The notes under the pieces were generated by a model, which saw only the letters and a program-made list of their open reading frames with translations, did no database searches and was not told the DNA's origin. A stretch of 5,470 nucleotides of DNA. Origin: Lachnospiraceae bacterium. GTDB taxonomy: Bacteria; Bacillota; Clostridia; Lachnospirales; Lachnospiraceae. Location: the NCBI GenBank assembly GCA_004552595.1, contig SFNX01000121.1, positions 1-5,470 of the forward strand. The letters run 5' to 3'. The translations under genes and the position numbers were made by a program. Shown piece by piece: positions 1 through 4,854 of the stretch (the first letter of the stretch is position 1; every line of letters begins with the position of its first letter).

Positions 1-963
1 AACTGTTTTAATACCGCCGGCTGTTGAACCTGTTGAGCCACCGATAAGCATTAAAATTGACGTAAGTGCAATAGAGTTATCCGTAAGATTACACTGTTCA
101 ATTGCAGCAAAGCCTGCTGTTCTTGGTGTGACAGCCTGGAATATGGAATTTACAACCTTGTTTGCAGTACTGTAATTACCGATACTTGCAGCATTATTAC
201 ATTCAAAGAAGTAAAACATAATTGTACCGATAACAATAAGAACTGTTGTCGCAAACAGAACCAATTTAGTGTAAATTGACCAGTCTCTTATGCTTTTCGA
301 GCTTACAATATTGTCCCAGACTACAAATCCAAGTCCACCGACAATAATAAGCACAGAAATTGTGATTAACACAACCGGATTATTGAAAAATGTAATAAGA
401 CTGCTGCCCTTAGCAAACATTCCCATCAAATCAAAGCCCGCATTACAAAACGCGGAAACCGAATGGAAAAGTCCGAACCATATGGCTTTGTCCCACTTCA
501 TAAGCGGAAGGAAATTAAGGAACAGAATTGCTGCTCCCAATGTCTGAAAAAATGCCGAACCGATAATAAGTCGCTTTTGAATACGTCCGATAGACTTCAT
601 CAACGTATCAGAGCCAAGGGACTCAGCTGTAAGAGTCAATGCCTGAACATTGTTCTGATGTCTTGTTAAATGTATAAGTATCGAAACAAAGGACATAAAT
701 CCGAGTCCTCCTATTTCGATAAGAAGTAAAACAACAGCCTGACCGAACAGTGTGTAAGTTGTATAGATGTCAACAAGAGAAAGCCCGGTTACACATACTG
801 CCGATGTGGCTGTAAAAAATGCTGTCATAAATGATACGGATATATCGCTTCTGTATGAAATCGGCAATACAAGGAGTATTGAACCGATAAGAATAATGTT
901 AAAGTATACTAAAGCAATTATCTGATAAATATTCAGTTTTACTTTATTGTTAAATAAGTTCAT
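1..963 (-). CDS. ktrB: KtrB/TrkH-family potassium uptake channel subunit (3' end off-window)
   Basis: Membrane channel subunit for potassium uptake, normally worked by a cytoplasmic RCK partner (KtrA/TrkA). The 321 visible codons run open to the left edge, so the C-terminus is missing. Seen directly: three of the four pore loops of the superfamily, with filter motifs CVTG (residues 57-60), CNAG (173-176) and RTAG (281-284), then GGSTGSTAGGIKT (308-320), the conserved segment before the last repeat. Hydrophobic helices flank each loop (about 16-36, 73-98, 131-152, 196-217, 231-252). The protein starts almost directly with the first repeat and lacks the N-terminal extension of E. coli TrkH, so I favour the KtrB (clostridial/Bacillus) branch. 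The ATG at 963 is the first start after a good promoter; the ribosome site is weak (GAG six bases upstream). The fourth pore loop and any ktrA would lie left of the window. Family is confident; KtrB versus TrkH is inference. Confidence 0.92.
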   Translation of the reverse strand, partial: MNLFNNKVKLNIYQIIALVYFNIILIGSILLVLPISYRSDISVSFMTAFFTATSAVCVTGLSLVDIYTTYTLFGQAVVLLLIEIGGLGFMSFVSILIHLTRHQNNVQALTLTAESLGSDTLMKSIGRIQKRLIIGSAFFQTLGAAILFLNFLPLMKWDKAIWFGLFHSVSAFCNAGFDLMGMFAKGSSLITFFNNPVVLITISVLIIVGGLGFVVWDNIVSSKSIRDWSIYTKLVLFATTVLIVIGTIMFYFFECNNAASIGNYSTANKVVNSIFQAVTPRTAGFAAIEQCNLTDNSIALTSILMLIGGSTGSTAGGIKTV

Positions 964-1001
964 TTCTCAAAAATAATTAAAAAGTGTTACAGACCTACAC
1001 T

Positions 1002-1030
1002 ATTATAGCCCTTGTTTTGATATATGTAAA
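1002..1030 (-). promoter_or_regulatory. Sigma-A type promoter of ktrB
   Basis: On the minus strand, TTTACA (1030-1025) and a perfect TATAAT (1007-1002) are separated by exactly 17 bases. This is a near-consensus housekeeping promoter pointing at the ktrB start at 963. The predicted transcript start is around 995, giving a leader of only about 30 bases. It lies downstream of the terminator of the sigma-factor operon, so ktrB is a separate transcription unit. The leader is too short to hold a c-di-AMP (ydaO-type) riboswitch, which often controls ktr genes. Confidence 0.75.
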
Positions 1031-1093
1031 ATGCTATTAGAAAATATTTTTCTTTCACAAAAAAATGTATAAGAATACGCTAATCAGAGCGCA

Positions 1094-1130
1094 CATAAAT
1101 AAAGCAGCGGGTACATTTAAAACCCGCTGC
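1094..1130 (-). terminator. Intrinsic terminator of the ECF sigma operon
   Basis: A perfect 9-bp GC-rich stem (1104-1112 paired with 1122-1130, GCAGCGGGT/ACCCGCTGC) with a 9-base loop. On the minus strand it is followed by a T-rich tail (TTTATTTATG). It begins 15 bases after the stop of the last gene of the operon (1145). The plus-strand tail (CTTAGCTTTT) is weaker, so I read it as acting on minus-strand transcripts. Confidence 0.85.
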
Positions 1131-1144
1131 CTTAGCTTTTAGCT

Positions 1145-1441
1145 TTATAAAATAATACTATATTTAATGCAAATATTTGCCGCCGCCATCATCATTGCAA
1201 AAAACGACATTCCAATCATAAGAAATACTGCGCCCTTATCATATATTACTCTTTTGTCTCTTGATGTAAACCATAACATCTCAGCACCAAGACCGATTAG
1301 GATTAACGGCCATACACTTAATACAAATCTAAGGTCCGTTAAAATATTAAGTTCATTTAGGGCAAACATAATTCCCCATATTATCATGGATAAGCCGGCT
1401 GTAATCGAGCCTACCCTGTGTACTCTCTCTTCCTTATGCAT
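1145..1441 (-). CDS. Small three-helix membrane protein, LiaF/DUF5668-like transmembrane region
   Basis: Last gene of the ECF sigma operon; 98 residues from the preferred ATG at 1441. Three hydrophobic helices are visible (about 12-28, 35-57, 69-89). The segment GLSMIIWGIMFALNELNIL, then WPLILIGLGAEML, follows the repeated glycine/WPLILIGLG pattern of LiaF-type N-terminal transmembrane domains (DUF5668-like), known from cell-envelope stress modules. That match is from memory and only moderate. Start choice: the ATG at 1441 has GGGAG nine bases upstream, while the in-frame ATGs at 1489, 1480, 1471 and 1459 lack a good ribosome site. The ATG at 1489 would also overlap the previous gene by 17 bases (114-residue version). 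With the 1441 start the gene begins 31 bases after the previous stop. No enzymatic motif is visible. Probable role: membrane sensor or effector of the operon's stress response. Confidence 0.8.
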   Translation of the reverse strand: MHKEERVHRVGSITAGLSMIIWGIMFALNELNILTDLRFVLSVWPLILIGLGAEMLWFTSRDKRVIYDKGAVFLMIGMSFFAMMMAAANICIKYSIIL

Positions 1442-1472
1442 ATCAATTTGCTCCCTCATTAAAGCGCTCATG

Positions 1473-2018
1473 TTACTCATGTTCGTCATCTAATAATTTC
1501 TTCTTTTTACCCCTGATAATAAGTATTCCGACAACTATTACAAATACCGAGAATACAAGCCTTGGTATACTGTCAACAACATCCATAATCATTTCTCTTC
1601 CTGCAACGCCATATCTGTCAAGCATACTGTAAAGATTGTCTCTTAATATTTCAAACAATCCAAATATTCCGATAAAAATGAGTATTGCCGCGCCCCACTT
1701 TTTAGCGCTCTCTGTATTAATTGAAATTGATTTTCCATCAATAAATTCTTCCCAAATATACTTATCCTGTAATGCTTCAAAGTCAGAATCCGGCGTTGTT
1801 GCAAGACATCTTGCATGGAAAAACGCCGCAACATAAACAACGACTGATAATATTGCAAGGTAATCTCCGCCGTACAAAACTCCCGTAATAATCAATGGGA
1901 TGCAAAATATTGTAAGGATACTAAGTCCGTTCTTAAAAAATCCCATATACATTTCAGCCGCTCCCGGGCAGAATGAAAAAATAAATGTCCAAAAATTGTT
2001 TTTCTTTCTAGGTTTCAT
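1473..2018 (-). CDS. Four-helix membrane protein with TM2-like N-terminus, unknown function
   Basis: Third gene of the operon, 181 residues. It starts three bases after the anti-sigma stop, with an AGAGAGGA ribosome site 8 bases upstream of the ATG, so it is surely cotranscribed. The N-terminus is basic (MKPRKK), followed by CPGAAEMYMGFFKNG (17-31) and a hydrophobic helix. This proline-glycine / Y-x-G / K-x-G pattern is that of TM2-type hairpins. Further helices are at about 53-69, 107-124 and 152-169. The region between helices 2 and 3 (70-106) is acidic and probably soluble (TTPDSDFEALQDKYIWEEF), and the tail is charged (KKKK then DDEHE). I recognise no specific family beyond the TM2-like start. 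Cotranscription with a sigma/anti-sigma pair suggests a membrane stress effector or a third component of the signalling pathway, which is inference. Confidence 0.85.
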   Translation of the reverse strand: MKPRKKNNFWTFIFSFCPGAAEMYMGFFKNGLSILTIFCIPLIITGVLYGGDYLAILSVVVYVAAFFHARCLATTPDSDFEALQDKYIWEEFIDGKSISINTESAKKWGAAILIFIGIFGLFEILRDNLYSMLDRYGVAGREMIMDVVDSIPRLVFSVFVIVVGILIIRGKKKKLLDDEHE

Positions 2019-2021
2019 ACT

Positions 2022-2369
2022 CTAATCCTCTCTTCTGTTAAGTAAATCACTGATATAGTGTGTATTTCCAAAATTGCTAAGTAACCTCTGACCTCTTAAG
2101 TCAAGATTGTTCTCAGCAATGACCATAGATATGTTAATCGGCATCATCTGCTTAATTGAAGGCGCAACAACAGATAATATTATTATCGCTGCCACAGAAG
2201 CAATAACTCTGTTCCTGAATCTTTTGTATTCGATTATCTGCTTACGTTTATCAATTCTTTCAATAATCTCCTGTTTAAAATGCGGAGGTGCCTTAACAAT
2301 ATCATTTTCTTCAATATCAGCAATCAATCGTTCAAGTTCATTATCTGATAAGTAATTATATTCATTCAT
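2022..2369 (-). CDS. Putative single-pass anti-sigma factor of the ECF pair
   Basis: 115 residues; its ATG overlaps the sigma stop as ATGA, a classic translational coupling arrangement. Layout: a charged cytoplasmic N-terminal domain (about 1-53, rich in E/D/K/R, with LSDNELERLIADIEEND), one transmembrane helix (about 55-71, VIASVAAIIILSVVAPSI) and a short outer tail (72-115). This is the expected shape of a membrane-bound anti-sigma factor that holds the sigma at the membrane until an envelope signal releases it. It has no zinc-binding HxxxCxxC motif and no recognisable outer sensor domain, so it is outside the ZAS and RsgI types. Assignment rests mainly on position and topology, not on a recognised domain. 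The outer tail is short, so sensing may need a partner such as the two downstream membrane proteins. Confidence 0.85.
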   Translation of the reverse strand: MNEYNYLSDNELERLIADIEENDIVKAPPHFKQEIIERIDKRKQIIEYKRFRNRVIASVAAIIILSVVAPSIKQMMPINISMVIAENNLDLRGQRLLSNFGNTHYISDLLNRRED

Positions 2370-2884
2370 GCTATAAGGTCCTCCTTTCTGATTATTTTTT
2401 TCAGCATGCTTCGTGCCCTGTAAATTTGTGTCTGAATTGTCTTAAGACCTATCTTTGTTTCAACAGATATTTCTTTTGCTGTTTTTCCATCAATAAAGTG
2501 CTTCTTTGAAACGCTTCTGTACGGTTCATCAAGACTCTCAATCGCTGCTAAAAAGTCTTCCATAAGTTCCTTATTGATTACCTCTTCCAAAAGCTCCCCT
2601 GAAGCAGATATACTCTCTGCCGTTTCATCATCAAGTGCAACCTCTTTTCTTGCAGCTGCTTTTAAATAATCAATGCACTTGTTTGTGGCAATTCTGCATA
2701 TCCAGGTCTTTTCATTATTGCCATCAAACCTTTCGTAATTCTTATAAACGGCAATGAACGTATCCTGCGCCAAATCCTCCGCAGTAAAGTAATCACCGGT
2801 CATTTTAAGGCAGATGGAAAAAACCAGATTCTGATACTGCTCAATAAGTCTTATTAAGTTTTCCCTTGAATCTATTTTCTCCAC
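2366..2884 (-). CDS. ECF-type RNA polymerase sigma factor
   Basis: 172 residues, full length for an extracytoplasmic-function sigma factor, which redirects RNA polymerase to stress promoters. Region 2 spans about 10-78: the core-binding helix with AEDLAQDTF (36-44), then W-x-x-RIATNKCIDYLKAAARK (about 61-80), the -10 recognition part. An acidic linker (81-105) follows. Region 4 spans about 110-165: ESLDEPYRSV, then KEISVETKIGLKTIQTQIYRARSML, the helix-turn-helix that reads the -35 element. The start is GTG at 2884; no in-frame ATG, GTG or TTG lies closer than residue 28, and the upstream frame has none before its stop. The ribosome site is odd: AGGGAG abuts and overlaps the GTG. It heads a four-gene operon and overlaps its probable anti-sigma by four bases, so autoregulation is likely though unproven. 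Its target genes cannot be read from here. Confidence 0.95.
   Translation of the reverse strand: MEKIDSRENLIRLIEQYQNLVFSICLKMTGDYFTAEDLAQDTFIAVYKNYERFDGNNEKTWICRIATNKCIDYLKAAARKEVALDDETAESISASGELLEEVINKELMEDFLAAIESLDEPYRSVSKKHFIDGKTAKEISVETKIGLKTIQTQIYRARSMLKKIIRKEDLIA
2380..2387 (-). promoter_or_regulatory. Strong ribosome binding site for the anti-sigma gene
   Basis: AAAGGAGG on the minus strand lies ten bases before the ATG at 2369 and inside the last codons of the sigma gene. It fixes the start of the anti-sigma reading frame. It allows independent initiation in addition to coupling through the ATGA overlap, so anti-sigma could be made in excess of sigma. Confidence 0.7.
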
Positions 2885-2906
2885 CTCCCTTACTGCTTCA
2901 TTTACT

Positions 2907-2936
2907 ATAACGATTCGGAATTTAAAATGTCTTCAA
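2907..2936 (-). promoter_or_regulatory. Possible ECF-type (autoregulatory) promoter of the sigma operon
   Basis: Between the upstream terminator and the sigma GTG, the minus strand shows TGAAGA (2935-2930), a 17-base spacer and CGTTAT (2912-2907). This resembles the TGAAAC/CGTA-CGTC arrangement of many Firmicutes ECF promoters. A housekeeping reading is worse: TTGAAG and TATAGT (2909-2904) are 21 bases apart. The predicted leader would be only about 15-20 bases. Weak matches in an AT-rich gap, so tentative. Confidence 0.35.
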
Positions 2937-2952
2937 TTTTTTTTATTTTTTT

Positions 2953-2987
2953 GAAAAAAAAAGAAAGTGCCGTCAAATCGGACTTTC
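2953..2987 (-). terminator. Intrinsic terminator of the trkA-trkH remnant operon
   Basis: The hairpin at 2987-2963 on the minus strand pairs GAAAGT with ACTTTC and CCG with CGG, with one bulged C and a six-base loop, and is followed by nine Ts. It lies about 20 bases after the TAA of the TrkH-type remnant (3009). That supports that stop as the true original gene end, and it separates this unit from the sigma operon. Confidence 0.8.
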
Positions 2988-3008
2988 CCCTTTAATTTAT
3001 GGATAATA

Positions 3009-3113
3009 TTACAGAGTCTTTTTCCACGTTCTTAAGTAGAACAGAAGCAATATCGGGAATAGTTCAAGTCTTCCTGCCAGCATGTCAATGCACATAACAA
3101 GAATTGGCAGTTC
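3009..3113 (-). pseudogene. trkH: C-terminal remnant of a TrkH-type potassium transporter gene
   Basis: In the frame ending at TAA 3011-3009 the minus strand encodes about 34 residues, including DMLAGRLELFPILLLF and a tail RTWKKTL. This is the hallmark end of TrkH proteins (…GRLE-x-F-x-x-L-x-LF… then a tryptophan near a basic end). The KtrB branch instead ends with a GRVGP-type motif, so this is a different family branch from the intact gene at 1-963. Everything upstream of the last helix of TrkH (over 400 residues normally) is absent; directly upstream lies trkA sequence in another reading frame. The piece has no start or ribosome site of its own and cannot make a channel. A terminator follows at the expected place. 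I am confident of homology from the motif; the exact left boundary (3105-3115) is approximate. Confidence 0.75.
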
Positions 3114-3408
3114 TGATACGTGCAATTGCCTGGCAGTTTCCTAAATTCTTGGCAATTAAAGTGCACATTACATTTTTTTCATCAGTCTCCATCGCCGCAA
3201 TTAATATATCAGCAGTATCAACTCCGGCATCAAGCAATACATCCGAGCAAATACCGTTCCCCTCAATGCATCTGACATCGAGCGAATCAGTCACTGCTCT
3301 TATCTTATCGTAATTTGTATCAATAACTGTTACGTAATGCTTTTCTTTCGTCAACTGCTCGGCAAGTGTAATTCCTACTTTTCCGCAACCAACAATTATA
3401 ATCTTCAC
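3085..3408 (-). pseudogene. trkA: trkA, truncated: N-terminal RCK/Rossmann part only
   Basis: TrkA is the cytoplasmic NAD(H)-binding regulator that gates TrkH; complete TrkA is about 450 residues with two RCK units. Only 107 codons remain here. Visible: a Rossmann start KIIIVGCGKVG (G-x-G-x-x-G), the acidic end of strand 2 in VTVIDTNYDKI, then the conserved stretches VRCIEGNG, ADILIAAMETDEKNVMCTLIAKNLG and AIARIR. Homology stops after ARIR (about 3112), where intact TrkA continues with N-P-x-Y. The last codons (TANSCYVH, stop at 3085) are trkH sequence read out of frame. The start is GTG at 3408, with AGGAGAAGGA two bases upstream, ten bases after the stop of the preceding gene. A 17-residue upstream extension to an ATG at 3459 is open but runs inside the preceding gene and lacks a ribosome site. 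It may still be translated, but it lacks the end of the first RCK and all of the second. Confidence 0.85.
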
Positions 3409-3418
3409 TTTCCTTCTC

Positions 3419-4726
3419 CTATAAATACTGACTTGCGATTCTGTCTTCCGGGTGTGCATCCACGAAATAAATTACTGCAAGGAACACCCACTCAAGCGGC
3501 TTCATTATGAACCAGATAATATCGGCAACAATCTTACTCTTAATAAGCTTTGCTACCGGAAATCCGTACGTATCGTAAAAGTGCCTTACTGCCCTATGAA
3601 ACTTAGGCGTCTTCTCTTCAATAATCTGCTCAAATGCATTCGCGATAAGAAGCTGCCTGTTGACAATTACATCATGTCCGTGACGTTTTCCCATACGGAG
3701 TGGCTTAACGATTTTCTCATGTCCGCCTGCTGCCACAGTACACAGATAATGTTCATCATAAAAAATATTCTGCGGTGGTATCTTTGTAGAAAAAGTATAA
3801 TTGGCAGTTTCCGTAAAACTCTTTATTGCTGCATCAGGCGCCTGTCCAAATAGTGCGAGAATCACTATGATTACACACAGCAAAGGAATCATAAAAATAA
3901 GTGCGAGTAACGGCCAGTTCTTTGAATCACGTATTATATCGTTGCATTTTTTAAGAAAAGGTACAGAATCGACTTTTGACATACGGTTTTCATCGATTTT
4001 ATATGCCTGAATCTCAACAAGCATGACTCTTATAGTCATTATTATCATATTAACAGGAATAAACAAAGTGAAAAGAAGTCCTGCATCATAACAGTAAAAC
4101 TCTTTGCCGCCTTCCATCGTATAATTCATGCCCATTATCTGAATTGTAAATAATACAGCTTCAATTACTCCAATATACATTCCCGCAAAGCAGAAAAGCG
4201 TAACAAGCGGCGGGCGCTCATTTGTATCAGTAGCCGATAATATAAACATTCCGGCAAAGAATAAATGAAAAATCACTGCAAATGTTAATGCATAATCCGT
4301 ATTTATCGGCATATGAAGTTCACTGTTATGAAGCTCTTCAAACCACTGCTTATTAAACAATACATTATATCCTAACTCAAGAAGCATATACTCAAGTATT
4401 ATACCGATAAGCAGCGCAAAATAATCATAAACCGCAATAATAAATTTGCTTACATGATCAAATATCCTGCTGACCATACTGATAAGCTCATAAATCGTTA
4501 GTATGAACGGATACGCAAATACTGCTAAAACCACAATCATAACAATGGTTCCCGGGATCAGTTCCATGAACAGCTCCATATCACCTTTTATAATCTTCAT
4601 ATTCTGAACTATCGAAATAATGTTAAGAGGCGTACCGATAACTAATCCGATAAGTAAACAGCTTATAAACTGTGCTGCTATCGGGTGTTTTATAGAAAAT
4701 TTAGCAAATCTTTTAATTAATTTCAT
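3419..4726 (-). CDS. Seven-helix membrane protein with conserved C-terminal domain (DUF6688-like)
   Basis: 435 residues, function unknown. About seven hydrophobic helices (roughly 15-38, 57-82, 96-120, 146-166, 175-198, 212-238, 271-296) are followed by a mostly soluble C-terminal domain (about 300-435). The latter contains YLCTVAAGGHEKIV, a basic turn KRHGHDVIVNRQLL, then KTPKFHRAVRHFYDTYGFP and MKPLEW before a last hydrophobic stretch and the end HPEDRIASQYL. This order (C-x-x-A-A-x-G-H, N-x-Q-L, P-x-x-H-x-x-x-R-x-x-Y-D) is what I remember of DUF6688 proteins; I could not check it. No catalytic motif is clear, although the conserved Cys/His pair is suggestive. The start ATG at 4726 has GGAAGG nine bases upstream. 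Its whole start region is duplicated in an 80-bp tandem repeat. It sits between a beta-trefoil gene and the trkA remnant (10-base gap), likely one operon. Confidence 0.88.
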   Translation of the reverse strand: MKLIKRFAKFSIKHPIAAQFISCLLIGLVIGTPLNIISIVQNMKIIKGDMELFMELIPGTIVMIVVLAVFAYPFILTIYELISMVSRIFDHVSKFIIAVYDYFALLIGIILEYMLLELGYNVLFNKQWFEELHNSELHMPINTDYALTFAVIFHLFFAGMFILSATDTNERPPLVTLFCFAGMYIGVIEAVLFTIQIMGMNYTMEGGKEFYCYDAGLLFTLFIPVNMIIMTIRVMLVEIQAYKIDENRMSKVDSVPFLKKCNDIIRDSKNWPLLALIFMIPLLCVIIVILALFGQAPDAAIKSFTETANYTFSTKIPPQNIFYDEHYLCTVAAGGHEKIVKPLRMGKRHGHDVIVNRQLLIANAFEQIIEEKTPKFHRAVRHFYDTYGFPVAKLIKSKIVADIIWFIMKPLEWVFLAVIYFVDAHPEDRIASQYL

Positions 4727-4854
4727 TGAATTTATCCTTCCATTCGTTTAATTTGCAGGAATTCAGTCTACTTTGAAAATTTAGCAAATCTTTTAATTAA
4801 TTTCATTGAATTTATCCTTCCATTCGTTTAATTTGCAGGAATTCAGTCTACTTT
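4695..4854 (-). repeat. Exact 80-bp tandem duplication covering a gene junction
   Basis: Positions 4695-4774 and 4775-4854 are identical over all 80 bases. Each unit holds the last codons and stop of the beta-trefoil gene, the intergenic spacer, the GGAAGG ribosome site, the ATG and the first ten codons plus one base of the DUF6688-like gene. The copy next to the intact gene (4695-4774) supplies the working start at 4726; the other supplies the working stop at 4843. No shared bases extend past the unit edges, so there is no microhomology at the breakpoints. Removing one unit would leave a 36-base spacer between two intact genes. Perfect identity suggests a very recent event or an assembly artefact. 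Confidence 0.97.
4768..4806 (-). CDS. 12-codon leader ORF created by the tandem duplication
   Basis: The upstream copy of the start region has the same GGAAGG site (4821-4816) and ATG (4806). It reads MKLIKRFAKF, identical to the first ten residues of the DUF6688-like protein, then S-K and a TAG stop formed at the repeat junction. It ends 41 bases before the real start at 4726. It is expected to be translated because its initiation signals are copies of the real ones. It is almost surely an accidental product rather than a selected peptide, but it could compete for ribosomes or lower expression of the downstream gene. Confidence 0.45.
   Translation of the reverse strand: MKLIKRFAKFSK

Noticed and set aside
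290..669. Plus-strand open frames over the left end
   Set aside because: They are antisense shadows of ktrB, whose minus-strand translation carries clear pore-loop motifs; they have no ribosome sites or recognisable protein features.
964..1103. c-di-AMP riboswitch upstream of ktrB
   Set aside because: The promoter leaves only about 30 bases of leader, far too short, and no such conserved motifs are visible.
1442..1489. ATG 1489 as start of the last sigma-operon gene
   Set aside because: It has no good ribosome site and forces a 17-base overlap; ATG 1441 has GGGAG at nine bases. The longer form cannot be fully excluded.
3009..3408. A functional TrkA-TrkH fusion protein
   Set aside because: The two homologous parts are in different reading frames, and the trkA frame stops eight codons after the junction.
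3409..3459. Upstream ATG at 3459 for the trkA remnant
   Set aside because: It lies inside the end of the preceding gene, adds a non-family basic leader, and has no ribosome site, whereas GTG 3408 has AGGAGAAGGA and begins exactly at the Rossmann strand.
3452..4010. Plus-strand open frames, including one of 133 codons
   Set aside because: They lie antisense to the DUF6688-like gene, lack plausible start signals and give low-complexity, unfamiliar products.
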